Positions 18,929 through 28,130 of a DNA stretch of 64,000 nucleotides are shown here, one piece after another. The DNA comes from Prevotella melaninogenica (lineage in GTDB: Bacteria; Bacteroidota; Bacteroidia; Bacteroidales; Bacteroidaceae). Each line of letters begins with the position of its first letter. Position 1 is the first letter of the stretch. A program made the translations under genes and the position numbers. The stretch covers positions 252,501 to 316,500 of the forward strand of contig NZ_CP072360.1 in NCBI RefSeq assembly GCF_018128065.1, read 5' to 3'. The notes beneath the pieces were generated by a model. The model was not told the DNA's origin. It made no database searches and worked only from the letters and a program-made list of their open reading frames with translations.

Positions 18929-21451
18929 ATGAATATAACGAAACGTAATGGAGAAGTAGAAGTCTACAATAACAAAAAGATTTCAATAGCCATTAAAAAG
19001 AGTTTTATTAGCACTGGGAAGGAAGTTTCAGACAGTGAGATAGCTGGAATGGTTAGTGAAGTAGAGCAGTTCATCACTGACAATCCCGAACTACGCACTG
19101 TGGAGGATATCCAGAACCGAGTGGAGAAGTGCCTTATGGCACATGGTCATTACGATGAAGCGAAGAATTATATCCTCTTCCGCTATCAGCGTAATGAGCA
19201 ACGACAAGCTATCAACTACATTGCGTGGTCAGCTGACGATCGTGAGTTGGCTGATGTGTTGCACAGTGTAGCCCGAGAATACCGCGAGCGTTCTTATAGT
19301 ATGGTGACACTTCAGGAGAAGTTTGCCAGCTTCACCAAACCCGGTATGTCACAGAAGGATGCTATTGAAGCACTTATCAAGGCTGCTGTGGAGTTGACAA
19401 CACCTGAGGCTCCAGCATGGGAGATGATTTCAGCACGTATTCTTTCTTATCGTTCTGAGAAGAAAATCACCCGTTTGGAGGAAGAGTTGGGACTCAAGAC
19501 CTTCTATCGTAAGCTTAAATATATGACCGAAGAAGGACTTTATGGTGATTATATTCTTCAGAACTATAGCGAAGAAGAAATCAACGAGGCTGCTACCTTC
19601 ATTGATCCTGAACGCAATAAGCTCCTTAATTATTCAGGTCTTGATCTACTTCTAAAGCGTTATGTTATAAAGAATTACTCTGGTAAAGTGATTGAACGTG
19701 TACAAGAAATGTTCCTTGGTATTGCGCTTCATCTTGCTATGCCAGAGCAGAAGGATAGTCGACTTATGTGGGTACGTCGTATCTATGACTTGCTTAGTAA
19801 GTTAGAAGTAACGATGGCAACCCCTACCCTTTCTAATTCTCGTAAGCCAAGTCATCAGCTTTCAAGTTGCTTTATTGACACCGTACCAGATAGTTTGGAT
19901 GGTATCTATCGTAGCTTAGATAACTTCTCACAGGTGAGCAAGTTTGGCGGTGGTATGGGTATGTACTTTGGTAAGGTACGTGCTACGGGTGGTAATATCC
20001 GTGGTTTCAAGGGTGTAGCAGGTGGTGTAATCCGCTGGATGCGACTCGTTAATGACACTGCTGTTGCTGTTGATCAGTTAGGAATGCGCCAAGGTGCTGT
20101 AGCCGTTTACTTAGATGTATGGCATAAAGATCTACCAGAATTCTTACAACTTCGTACCAACAACGGTGACGATCGTATGAAGGCTCACGATATTTTCCCA
20201 GCTATCTGTTATCCTGATCTTTTCTGGAAAATGGCAGAGGAAGACATGAATCAGAACTGGTCGCTCTTCTGTCCTAACGAGATTATGCGTATCAAGGGTT
20301 ATTGTCTTGAGGATTATTATGGCGAAGAGTGGGAACGTAAATATCTTGACTGCATTAATGATCAGCGCCTTTCACGCCGTGTAATCAGTATTAAGGATAT
20401 CGTTCGTCTTGTTCTTCGTTCTGCTGTTGAGACTGGAACACCATTTACCTTCAACCGTGACACGGTGAACAGAGCTAATCCAAACGGACATAAGGGTATG
20501 ATTTACTGCTCTAATCTTTGTACGGAGATTGCTCAGAACATGGCTCCAATTGAGACTGTATCGAAGGAAGTAGAGACAAAGGATGGTGATACTGTTGTTG
20601 TTACAACAACTCGTCCGGGTGAGTTTGTAGTATGTAACTTGGCAAGTTTGTCACTTGGTAGACTTCCATTGGAGGACGAGAAGAAGATGAAAGAAAAGGT
20701 TGCAACAGTTGTTCGTGCACTTGACAACGTTATCAACCTCAACTTCTACCCTGTTCCTTACGCACAACTTACCAACCAGCGTTATCGTTCAATTGGCTTG
20801 GGTATTAGTGGTTATCACCATGCTCTTGCTAAACGTCGCATCAAGTGGGAGAGTGAGGAGCATCTGCAGTTTATGGATAAGGTGTTTGAGACTATCAACC
20901 GAGCAGCTATTCTTGCCAGTTCAAACCTTGCTAAGGAGAAGGGAAGCTATCAGTTCTTTGAAGGAAGTGACTGGCAAACAGGCGCTTACTTTGATAAGCG
21001 TGGTTATGACAGTGCTGAATGGCAGGATGTTCGTAAGACAGTTGCATTGCAGGGTATGCGTAATGCTTATCTTCTTGCTGTCGCTCCAACCAGCAGTACA
21101 AGTATTATTGCAGGTACAACAGCCGGCTTAGACCCAATTATGAAGCGTTTCTTCTTAGAAGAGAAGAAGGGAAGTATGCTTCCACGTGTTGCTCCTGAGC
21201 TTTCAGATGAGACCTACTGGATGTATAAGAGTGCTTATCTTATCAACCAAAAATGGAGTGTTCGTGCTTCTGGTGTACGTCAGCGTCATATCGACCAGGC
21301 ACAGAGTATGAACCTCTATATCACCAATGACTTCACAATGCGCCAGATACTCGACCTTTACTTACTTGCTTGGAAAGATGGTGTTAAGACTATCTACTAT
21401 GTCCGTAGTAAGTCATTAGAGGTGGAAGAGTGTGAGAGCTGCTCATCATAA
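18929..21451 (+). CDS. nrdA: ribonucleoside-diphosphate reductase alpha subunit (class I)
   Basis: An 840-residue large subunit that reduces NDPs to dNDPs with the NrdB radical partner. An N-terminal ATP-cone (about 1-90, MNITKRNGEVEVYNNKKI) provides allosteric control. Active-site residues are visible: Cys314 (SSCFIDT) and Cys569 (VVCNLASLS) as the redox pair, and Asn529-Cys531-Glu533 in NLCTEI for the thiyl radical chemistry. The C-terminal CESC pair (835-838) shuttles electrons from thioredoxin. nrdB follows after 90 bases containing AATTCAN heptamer repeats. Confidence 0.96.
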   Translation: MNITKRNGEVEVYNNKKISIAIKKSFISTGKEVSDSEIAGMVSEVEQFITDNPELRTVEDIQNRVEKCLMAHGHYDEAKNYILFRYQRNEQRQAINYIAWSADDRELADVLHSVAREYRERSYSMVTLQEKFASFTKPGMSQKDAIEALIKAAVELTTPEAPAWEMISARILSYRSEKKITRLEEELGLKTFYRKLKYMTEEGLYGDYILQNYSEEEINEAATFIDPERNKLLNYSGLDLLLKRYVIKNYSGKVIERVQEMFLGIALHLAMPEQKDSRLMWVRRIYDLLSKLEVTMATPTLSNSRKPSHQLSSCFIDTVPDSLDGIYRSLDNFSQVSKFGGGMGMYFGKVRATGGNIRGFKGVAGGVIRWMRLVNDTAVAVDQLGMRQGAVAVYLDVWHKDLPEFLQLRTNNGDDRMKAHDIFPAICYPDLFWKMAEEDMNQNWSLFCPNEIMRIKGYCLEDYYGEEWERKYLDCINDQRLSRRVISIKDIVRLVLRSAVETGTPFTFNRDTVNRANPNGHKGMIYCSNLCTEIAQNMAPIETVSKEVETKDGDTVVVTTTRPGEFVVCNLASLSLGRLPLEDEKKMKEKVATVVRALDNVINLNFYPVPYAQLTNQRYRSIGLGISGYHHALAKRRIKWESEEHLQFMDKVFETINRAAILASSNLAKEKGSYQFFEGSDWQTGAYFDKRGYDSAEWQDVRKTVALQGMRNAYLLAVAPTSSTSIIAGTTAGLDPIMKRFFLEEKKGSMLPRVAPELSDETYWMYKSAYLINQKWSVRASGVRQRHIDQAQSMNLYITNDFTMRQILDLYLLAWKDGVKTIYYVRSKSLEVEECESCSS

Positions 21452-21452
21452 T

Positions 21453-21492
21453 AATTCAGAATTCACAATTCAGAATTCACAATTATGATTAC
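21453..21492. repeat. AATTCAN heptamer repeat, locus 1
   Basis: Five consecutive 7-base units of the form AATTCAN, ending AATTATGATTAC, between nrdA and nrdB. Confidence 0.75.
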
Positions 21493-21541
21493 CTCTCTTG
21501 CTAAATATTAGAAAAATGATAGAGTAAATATATAAGAAATA

Positions 21542-22588
21542 ATGGACAATCAATTAAAACGTAATACCTTATTCAATCCTTCAGGCGATATCGACTTGCG
21601 CTTGAGACGAATGATTGGTGGCAATACTACTAATTTGAATGACTTCAATAACATGAAGTATTCATGGGTAAGTGACTGGTACAGACAGGCAATGAACAAC
21701 TTTTGGATTCCGGAGGAAATCAATCTTTCACAGGACTTTAAGGATTATCCACATCTTGAAAAGGCTGAACGAGTAGCTTACGACAAGATTCTTAGCTTCC
21801 TTGTTTTCCTTGATTCGCTTCAAAGCAACAACCTCCCAACACTCAGTGAATATATCACTGCAAACGAGGTAAACCTCTGTCTGCATATTCAGGCATTCCA
21901 AGAGTGTATCCATAGTCAGAGTTATAGCTACATGCTCGATACTATTTGTAGTCCTGAAGAGCGTAACGACATTCTCTATCAGTGGAAGACCGATGAGCAT
22001 CTCTTGAACCGTAATAAGTTTATTGGTGACTGCTACAATGAGTTCCATGAGAAACGTGATAAGTTCAGCTTGATGAAGACGCTTATTGCTAACTTCATTC
22101 TTGAAGGTATCTACTTCTATAGCGGATTTATGTTCTTCTATAATCTCAGCCGAAATGGTAAGATGTCGGGGTCTGCACAGGAGATTCGCTATATCAACCG
22201 AGATGAGAATACACACCTCTGGCTCTTCCGTAGTATTATTCTTGAGCTGAAGAAAGAGGAGCCTGATATGTTTACTCCAGAGAAAATAAAGGTTTATGAG
22301 GATATGATGCGTGAGGGTGTACGTCAGGAGATAGCATGGGGACAATATGTTATCGGCAATGATGTGCAGGGTCTTAATGCGCAGATGGTGTCTGATTATA
22401 TCCGTTATTTGGGTAATCTTCGCTGGTCTGGACTCGGTTTTGGTTTCCTCTATGATGACAACCAAAAGGAACCTGAGAACATGAAGTGGGTAGGTCAGTA
22501 TTCTAATGCTAACATGGTGAAGACCGACTTCTTCGAAGCTAAGAGTACTGCTTACGCCAAGAGTACTGCACTGATTGATGACTTATAA
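21542..22588 (+). CDS. nrdB: ribonucleoside-diphosphate reductase beta subunit
   Basis: A 348-residue di-iron tyrosyl-radical subunit that partners NrdA. Iron ligands and radical site match the E. coli pattern: Asp91, Glu121, His124 and Tyr128 in ECIHSQSYSYM, with the second Glu...His group in the NRDENTHLWLF region. The C-terminus carries the acidic tail that docks in NrdA. It is transcribed with nrdA. Downstream lies a 780-base gap with heptamer repeats, a family A array and a cluster of DnaA-box-like sequences. Confidence 0.95.
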   Translation: MDNQLKRNTLFNPSGDIDLRLRRMIGGNTTNLNDFNNMKYSWVSDWYRQAMNNFWIPEEINLSQDFKDYPHLEKAERVAYDKILSFLVFLDSLQSNNLPTLSEYITANEVNLCLHIQAFQECIHSQSYSYMLDTICSPEERNDILYQWKTDEHLLNRNKFIGDCYNEFHEKRDKFSLMKTLIANFILEGIYFYSGFMFFYNLSRNGKMSGSAQEIRYINRDENTHLWLFRSIILELKKEEPDMFTPEKIKVYEDMMREGVRQEIAWGQYVIGNDVQGLNAQMVSDYIRYLGNLRWSGLGFGFLYDDNQKEPENMKWVGQYSNANMVKTDFFEAKSTAYAKSTALIDDL

Positions 22589-22591
22589 GTC

Positions 22592-22740
22592 TTAATTCAT
22601 AATTATAATTACCTTCGTAATTCATAATTCAAAATTCACAATTCATAATTATGATTACTTATTTTGGGTGTTATGAAAGGAAAATTCTAAACATAATAAT
22701 TCCAATAAATAGTAATTTAAATTATGAATTGTGAATTTCT
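22592..22740. repeat. AATTCAN heptamer repeat, locus 2 (inverted pair)
   Basis: The left block (22592-22660) runs AATTCAT/AATTCAA/AATTCAC and ends ATTATGATTACTT. The right block (22711-22738) reads as its inverse, ATTATGAATTGTGAATT. The two face each other around a 50-base core. Confidence 0.65.
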
Positions 22741-22869
22741 TTTTATCTCTATACGAACCATAAACATGAAAGACATCATATATGCTTTATTTATTTTTAG
22801 TAATCTAACTCGTTTATAACAGTAAATTAGTTCTTATTCAAGACTATACTGCAATGTAATTAGTGGTTA

Positions 22870-22926
22870 GCACCATCGGTGTTTACCCTCCGCACATCAT
22901 GTGCTGGGAATCAACACCAACCGAAA
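22870..22926. repeat. 22-bp-period palindrome array, family A, locus 5
   Basis: Cores GCACCATCGGTGT (22870) and GCACATCATGTGC (22892), then a half unit ACACCAACC at 22914. It lies directly beside the DnaA-box cluster. Confidence 0.8.
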
Positions 22927-22983
22927 TAATACAAAGTAAGATTCATAAAGGATGAAACTTGTATTCATAACTGTTGATAACTC

Positions 22984-23287
22984 TGTGGAAAACTATATTG
23001 ATAACTATTTTATAACTCTGTGGATATCCACACAAGAACAGAAGAAGAGGCTTCTATGTGGATATCCACAAGGTTATTAATGCAGTTTTATAGAAGTTTT
23101 ACACAACTTTCATATCAAAAAAGATATAAACTTATTATCTTTGCATCAATTGTGGATAATGTGGATAACTCAACATAATGCCTGAATATCAAACAATAAA
23201 ATGAGAATAACTTGTTAATAATATAACATCTAAGTTTGATAACCATTCTGGCAAGAAAACGGCAGAAAAGTTCTGCACTAATCCACA
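22984..23287. other. DnaA-box cluster, candidate chromosomal origin (oriC)
   Basis: Within 300 AT-rich bases there are two perfect TTATCCACA boxes in tandem on the minus strand (23151-23159, 23160-23168). There are also two identical 14-bp palindromes TGTGGATATCCACA (23019-23032, 23057-23070), each made of two overlapping one-mismatch boxes. Further one-mismatch boxes are TTTTCCACA (22984-22992, minus), TTTTACACA (23097-23105) and TAATCCACA (23279-23287). The density far exceeds chance for a 9-mer. No dnaA gene lies nearby, but in Bacteroidota the origin is often away from dnaA. GC-skew data would settle it. Confidence 0.65.
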
Positions 23288-23368
23288 GCCCATCATACTT
23301 AAACATTCTTTTTCTTTTAAAAGAGAAATAAAGAATAATATTAAAGTTGAACGGATAAAACGGAGAAT

Positions 23369-24178
23369 ATGAAAAAGTTGAAGATTTATATAGTTTGTCT
23401 CTTTGCGATGATTGCCGTCAGTGCCACCGCACAGTGTACATTCCGTAACACGGCGTTTAGCAGTGGAGAGTATCTTACCTACAACCTTTATTATAATTGG
23501 AAGTTTATTTGGGTAAAAGCAGGTACAGCCTCTTGGTACACGGTCTCCTCTACTTATAAAGGTATTCCAGCTTATCGTGCCTCGCTAACAACACGTGGTA
23601 ATGGTAAGCTTGACGATTATTTCGTATTGCGTGATACGTTGCTTGCCTACAACTCTAAGCAGATGGAACCGCTTTACTTCCGTAAGGGAGCAAGGGAAGG
23701 AAAGCGATATACGGTGGATGAGATATTCTATACTTATCCAAATGGTAAAAGTAAGATACGCCAACATAGAATCAACAACGAAGGAAAACATCAATGGATG
23801 GAGAATACATACGATGACTGTTCTTATGATATGATGAGCATTTTCCTTCGTGCACGTAGTTTTAATCCTGAGAACTGGAAGAAAGGTGAGGTGGTGAAGT
23901 TCCCTATCGTCGATGGAAATAGTCGACATGCAGCTCGTATAGTTTATGGTGGTAAGGAGAATATCAAGGCCGACAATAATCATAAGTATCGTTGTTTGCG
24001 TCTCACCTATTATGAATATGAGGATGATAAGTGGCGCGAAATAGCTAATTTCTATGTAACGGACGACAGCAACCATATCCCTGTTCGTCTTGATATGAGT
24101 TTGAAGTTTGGTTCAGCAAAGGCTTTTCTTGTTTCAATGAAGGGTATTAATAGTCCGATTAAATCTGAGGTAAAATAG
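23369..24178 (+). CDS. DUF3108 domain secreted protein
   Basis: A 269-residue exported protein with a signal peptide of about 21 residues (LKIYIVCLFAMIAVSATAQ). The mature part has the strand-rich DUF3108 pattern: FSSGEYLTYNLYYNWKFIWVKAG near the start and SLKFGSAKAFLVSMKG at the end. The family is exported in Bacteroidota; its role is not known to me. It is the first gene after the DnaA-box cluster and is followed by a hairpin. No close partner gene. Confidence 0.78.
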   Translation: MKKLKIYIVCLFAMIAVSATAQCTFRNTAFSSGEYLTYNLYYNWKFIWVKAGTASWYTVSSTYKGIPAYRASLTTRGNGKLDDYFVLRDTLLAYNSKQMEPLYFRKGAREGKRYTVDEIFYTYPNGKSKIRQHRINNEGKHQWMENTYDDCSYDMMSIFLRARSFNPENWKKGEVVKFPIVDGNSRHAARIVYGGKENIKADNNHKYRCLRLTYYEYEDDKWREIANFYVTDDSNHIPVRLDMSLKFGSAKAFLVSMKGINSPIKSEVK

Positions 24179-24255
24179 GAATTTATCAGTCTTATTCCTA
24201 TCTTATATATAGAGGATAAATTTTTAAAAGGACGATATAAAACCATTCCTTATAA

Positions 24256-24298
24256 ATTATAGGGGTATAACGTAATGCAAGCGTTATACTCCTATAAT
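24256..24298 (+). terminator. hairpin after DUF3108 gene
   Basis: 17-bp stem with one G-T mismatch (TTATAGGGGTATAACG with its complement), 9-base loop. There is no clear T tract. The rest of the 300-base gap before ychF shows only a -7 element. Confidence 0.5.
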
Positions 24299-24377
24299 CG
24301 TATGATAGAGATGAGATAGACTTCATTTGTATTCCACCTTATTTCCACTTCTTCTCGCTTATATCGAATTAATTATG

Positions 24378-24385
24378 TAATTTTG
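24378..24385 (+). promoter_or_regulatory. -7 element of ychF
   Basis: TAATTTTG, followed by GC as in many Bacteroidota promoters, 95 bases before the start. No clear -33. Confidence 0.45.
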
Positions 24386-24480
24386 CAGATAATAAGTAGC
24401 ATACGGCAAAGAGAAAGAACACTTCCTCTGCGTTCGTAAGTCTTATTTTTGGACAAAAGAAATAAACGTTTATTTAAGAT

Positions 24481-25584
24481 ATGGCATTAAAATGTGGTAT
24501 AGTAGGACTGCCAAACGTAGGTAAGTCCACACTTTTCAACTGCTTGAGCAGTGCCAAAGCACAAGCAGCTAACTTCCCTTTCTGTACGATTGAGCCGAAC
24601 CTCGGCGTAATTACCGTTCCTGACGAGCGTTTGAATAAGCTCGCTGAGATTGTTCATCCAGGACGAATCGTACCTGCTACCTGTGAGATTGTCGACATCG
24701 CAGGACTCGTTAAGGGTGCTTCAAAGGGTGAAGGATTGGGTAACAAGTTCCTTGGCAATATCCGTGAGTGTGATGCTATCATTCATGTAATCCGCTGTTT
24801 CGAGGACGATAACGTGGTACGTGAGGGTGGTATGGCAGTCAACCCAATTGAAGATAAGGAGATTATCGATACAGAGTTGCAGCTTAAAGACCTTGAAACC
24901 ATTGAGGCACAGCTTGCTAAACAGCAGAAAGTTGCTGCTGCAGGCAATAAAGATGCTAAGGTAATGGTATCTGTCTTGGAGGCTTATAAGGAAGTGTTAG
25001 AGCAGGGTAAGAATGCTCGTAGCGTTGAGTTTGAAAGCAAAGAAGAACAGCAAGCAGCGCACGACCTCTTCCTCCTGACAACAAAACCTGTACTTTACGT
25101 TTGCAATGTAGACGAATCAAGTGCTAAGACAGGTAACGAATACAGTCAGATGATTGAGAAGATTGCTGCTGAGGAAGGTGCTGAAGCAATGGTTATCGCG
25201 GCTAAGACAGAGGAAGACATTGCTTCTTTGGAGAGCTATGAGGATAAGAAAATGTTCCTCGACGAGCTTGGATTGGAAGAAAGCGGTGTGAGCCGACTCA
25301 TCAATAAGGCATATCATCTGCTCAACCTCCAGACCTTTATCACTGCTGGTGAGATGGAAGTAAAGGCATGGACCTTCCATAAGGGATGGAAAGCTCCGCA
25401 GTGTGCGGGAGTTATCCATACCGACTTTGAGAAGGGTTTTATCCGTGCAGAGGTCATCAAATACGACGATTACATTAAATATGGTTCTGAGGCAGCTATT
25501 CGTGAGGCTGGTAAACTCGGCATCGAAGGTAAGGAGTACGTTGTACAAGACGGTGATATCATGCACTTTAGATTTAATGTATAG
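24481..25584 (+). CDS. ychF: redox-regulated ATPase YchF (Obg-like)
   Basis: A 367-residue cytoplasmic P-loop protein of the universally conserved YchF/OLA1 family. Known members prefer ATP to GTP and bind ribosomes. The G1 motif is GLPNVGKST (8-16), the G3 motif [18 protein letters not shown] follows, and the C-terminal TGS domain ends with the typical [15 protein letters not shown]. Length is normal. A C/G-rich hairpin separates it from lgt 71 bases downstream. Confidence 0.96.
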   Translation: MALKCGIVGLPNVGKSTLFNCLSSAKAQAANFPFCTIEPNLGVITVPDERLNKLAEIVHPGRIVPATCEIVDIAGLVKGASKGEGLGNKFLGNIRECDAIIHVIRCFEDDNVVREGGMAVNPIEDKEIIDTELQLKDLETIEAQLAKQQKVAAAGNKDAKVMVSVLEAYKEVLEQGKNARSVEFESKEEQQAAHDLFLLTTKPVLYVCNVDESSAKTGNEYSQMIEKIAAEEGAEAMVIAAKTEEDIASLESYEDKKMFLDELGLEESGVSRLINKAYHLLNLQTFITAGEMEVKAWTFHKGWKAPQCAGVIHTDFEKGFIRAEVIKYDDYIKYGSEAAIREAGKLGIEGKEYVVQDGDIMHFRFNV

Positions 25585-25594
25585 CCCTATTTAA

Positions 25595-25616
25595 CCCCTC
25601 TCTATTCAGAGAGGGG
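25595..25616. repeat. C/G-rich hairpin repeat, copy 3
   Basis: CCCCTCTCT-ATTC-AGAGAGGGG, a perfect 9-bp stem, between ychF and lgt. It is the same design as the hairpin at 4196. Confidence 0.7.
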
Positions 25617-25655
25617 ATAATTATTGGTGCTATCTTCACTTTTAATAGCATAACT

Positions 25656-26498
25656 ATGAACAATCTACTTTATATTGCATGGCAGCCAAGTGAAGTGATT
25701 TTCCAGCTTGGTTCTCTTCCTATTCGTTGGTACGGAATGTGTTGGTTAGTAGGTCTTGCCTTGGGATATTTTATGATGCAGTGGCTTTTCAAACGTCATA
25801 AATTTCCTTCATCACAGTTTGATCCACTCTTCCTCTATGTCTTCTTTGGCGTATTGCTTGGTGCTCGCTTAGGTCATTGTCTCTTTTATGAGCCAGAGGA
25901 GTTCCTCACTTCTTGGAAAGGAATCATGACTATCTTTATTCCTATTCGTGAAATGGCTGACGGTTCATGGAAGTATGTGGGTTATCAAGGACTTGCATCG
26001 CATGGTGGAGTAGTCGGATTGCTTATTGCCCTCTTCCTTTATATTCGCAGGACGAAGATGAATACGTGGGTAGTACTTGACTTCTTCGGTATTGTATCAG
26101 GTATCACAGCCTGCTTTATTCGTCTTGGAAACCTGATGAATTCAGAGATTATTGGTAAGGTAACAGACGTTCCTTGGGCTTTTATCTTCTATAATGTAGA
26201 TGATAAACCACGTCATCCAGGACAGCTCTATGAGGCAATAGCCTACTTAATTATCTTTCTTTTTATTTATTTTATATATAGGAAGTATCCTAAGAAAGTG
26301 GGTACAGGACTTTATTTCGGACTCTGTCTTACACTTATCTTCACCTTCCGTTTCTTCATTGAATACACAAAGGAGATACAGGAAGCATTTGAGGCAGGTC
26401 TGCCAATCGATATGGGACAGATATTAAGTATTCCTCTTATTGCCCTCGGTGTATGGTCAATTCTACGCTCAAGAGGCAAAGAAGGAAAACTACCATAA
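25656..26498 (+). CDS. lgt: prolipoprotein diacylglyceryl transferase
   Basis: A 280-residue inner-membrane enzyme that moves diacylglyceryl from phosphatidylglycerol to the lipobox cysteine, the first step of lipoprotein maturation. The Lgt landmarks are present: SLPIRWYGMCWL, the ASHGGVVG segment with the essential His, RLGNLMNSEIIG (Lgt signature), and RHPGQLYEA. About seven hydrophobic segments are visible. It would serve the lipoproteins predicted in this window. A good terminator follows. Confidence 0.96.
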   Translation: MNNLLYIAWQPSEVIFQLGSLPIRWYGMCWLVGLALGYFMMQWLFKRHKFPSSQFDPLFLYVFFGVLLGARLGHCLFYEPEEFLTSWKGIMTIFIPIREMADGSWKYVGYQGLASHGGVVGLLIALFLYIRRTKMNTWVVLDFFGIVSGITACFIRLGNLMNSEIIGKVTDVPWAFIFYNVDDKPRHPGQLYEAIAYLIIFLFIYFIYRKYPKKVGTGLYFGLCLTLIFTFRFFIEYTKEIQEAFEAGLPIDMGQILSIPLIALGVWSILRSRGKEGKLP

Positions 26499-26523
26499 CT
26501 CGCTTTCGACTACGAATTACGCT

Positions 26524-26568
26524 AATTGCACGAATATTCCTTATCAATGAGTATTCGTGCAATTTGTT
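26524..26568 (+). terminator. intrinsic terminator of lgt
   Basis: Perfect 13-bp stem AATTGCACGAATA (26524-26536) with 26552-26564, then TGTTTT. Confidence 0.8.
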
Positions 26569-26632
26569 TTATGAATATTAATTAGTTGAAATTTGTAAAC
26601 TATTTTTATGCGGTTTAAACCCAATACATGCT

Positions 26633-26737
26633 CTTTTAGCTTCTAAAAGACGCCCTTTTGGCTTGCAAAAGATGCCCTTTAAGCCCCTTACTAACGCCCT
26701 TTTGAAGTCCAATTAAGCACCTTTTACTTTGCTACTT
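26633..26737. repeat. 22-bp-period repeat, family C
   Basis: CTTTT starts at 26633, 26655, 26677, 26699 and 26721, exactly 22 bases apart each time. The first two units form CTTTT-N7-AAAAG palindromes joined by ACGCC or ATGCC. The rest of the gap 26499-27028 shows nothing more than the lgt terminator. Confidence 0.8.
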
Positions 26738-27028
26738 TATAACTAATTGATTTTCTGTTGATTACAAACCTACTTTTTGTATGTGGTTTTATCGTTATTT
26801 ATTGATGTTTTACTCGAAATTATGTAATGATTTTTCAAACCCTTATCTGCATATTTTCGAAGTCCTAAAATGAAATGGTTTTCAATATCAGAGGATGATA
26901 ATAGGACAGATGGTTGACTGTCTTAGCCAAGTTTTTGTTTAATGAGTAACTTCGGTTCTTTCTTTAAAGCAATACGAAAAGCGTCTACACATTTAACGGA
27001 AGAACCTATTTTCTTCCTTATAATTCTT

Positions 27029-28015
27029 TTATTTATTTGTAATTCTTCTTGTAATATCTTCTAAAGACTGATAAAAAAGTGGAGCTGAAACATTGTTTAT
27101 GTTTCCTTCTTTATATACGCTATTGCATATATACAATAAGTCATCAATGTTTCCATGTAGTTCCATAATCCTTCTTGTAAGATTATTTGTGGCAAACATA
27201 CGCTTCATGAAAATGGCAGAAAGTTGAGCTGGTAGTTTATATAGCCATAATTCATTTCTGTAATATTTCATATTAATACCACGTGAAGCTGCTATTTTTG
27301 TTGTCTCACGAATAGTTTTAATCGTAGTTGCCAATAGCTTTAGAGAATTCATAAGTTTATGAACTGATGCTATACTGTCATTTATGTCTCCATTTTTACC
27401 TATGACAGAGATAACTGCAGCGTTGATAGCCATGTGTATCCATATCCATTCCAACATGTCATAAGGGTTCTCAAGCTTTATGTTAGAGGACTTAAATAGA
27501 TTAGAAATAGCCTCATAATTTGATATGGTTGTCTTATTTTTAGACTCTATCATGAAATGATCGAATAAACAACAATCAAGTTCAGCTTTAGTAGCAAGCT
27601 CTTCTTTTTTTATTTTTATGCAACCTCCAGCAACGGGAAAGCCTAAGATATAATCATATCCTTGCATAATTTTATCAAGATATTGCTTGTCATACCATAG
27701 ATTACAGCATAAGAGTATTGTGCCTTTGAATGCTTCTTTTCGTAGTATCTCCATTACATTGGCAATCTTCCCTTGTGAGATACTTACGAAAATCATGTCA
27801 TATTCTTTCTTTGAATGTGGATTTACTGTATATTCTTTTTTGACTTGAATACCCTTTGATGATTCTCTTCCATCTAATAATGTAACTTCAATATTGCTTA
27901 TATATTCCTTATTACTTCCTTCCCGAATATAATGTTCAACATTGTGTCCAGCCTCTTTAAACACAGAAGCATAAGTTGTTCCGATAACTCCTAATCCTAT
28001 AATTAATATATCCAT
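27029..28015 (-). CDS. ketopantoate reductase-like (ApbA/PanE) dehydrogenase
   Basis: A 328-residue NAD(P)-binding protein of the 6-phosphogluconate-dehydrogenase C-terminal fold. It opens MDILIIGLGVIGTTYA with the Rossmann glycine motif at 7-12. I start at 28015 because the predicted -7 element at 28034-28041 covers the longer start at 28036. It resembles PanE in layout, but the substrate is uncertain because PanE-like paralogues are common. Its codons are clearly more AT-rich than its neighbours, and it stands alone, which hints at transfer. Confidence 0.7.
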   Translation of the reverse strand: MDILIIGLGVIGTTYASVFKEAGHNVEHYIREGSNKEYISNIEVTLLDGRESSKGIQVKKEYTVNPHSKKEYDMIFVSISQGKIANVMEILRKEAFKGTILLCCNLWYDKQYLDKIMQGYDYILGFPVAGGCIKIKKEELATKAELDCCLFDHFMIESKNKTTISNYEAISNLFKSSNIKLENPYDMLEWIWIHMAINAAVISVIGKNGDINDSIASVHKLMNSLKLLATTIKTIRETTKIAASRGINMKYYRNELWLYKLPAQLSAIFMKRMFATNNLTRRIMELHGNIDDLLYICNSVYKEGNINNVSAPLFYQSLEDITRRITNK

Positions 28016-28033
28016 ATTTGTGTTTATTTTAGA

Positions 28034-28041
28034 CAAAGGTA
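28034..28041 (-). promoter_or_regulatory. -7 element of the PanE-like gene
   Basis: TACCTTTG on the minus strand, 19 bases before the chosen start. It overlaps the divergent mutS promoter region. Confidence 0.5.
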
Positions 28042-28049
28042 ATTAATTA

Positions 28050-28081
28050 TTTGGGCTTTCCTCCTTATTTTTGTAATTTTG
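28050..28081 (+). promoter_or_regulatory. mutS promoter
   Basis: TTTG (28050-28053), 20 bases, TAATTTTG (28074-28081). It is a full match to the Bacteroidota consensus. Confidence 0.75.
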
Positions 28082-28130
28082 TAAGTCTAAGGATAAAATA
28101 GGAAACAGACTTAATAAGGAAGTAAAAGAT

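Noticed and set aside
21728..22465. 245-codon antisense frame in nrdB
   Set aside because: The opposite strand encodes a fully conserved NrdB with all iron ligands; the antisense frame has no domain and no promoter.
23115..23306. Small open frame over the DnaA-box cluster
   Set aside because: It is made of the AT-rich box region, with unlikely composition and no start signals.
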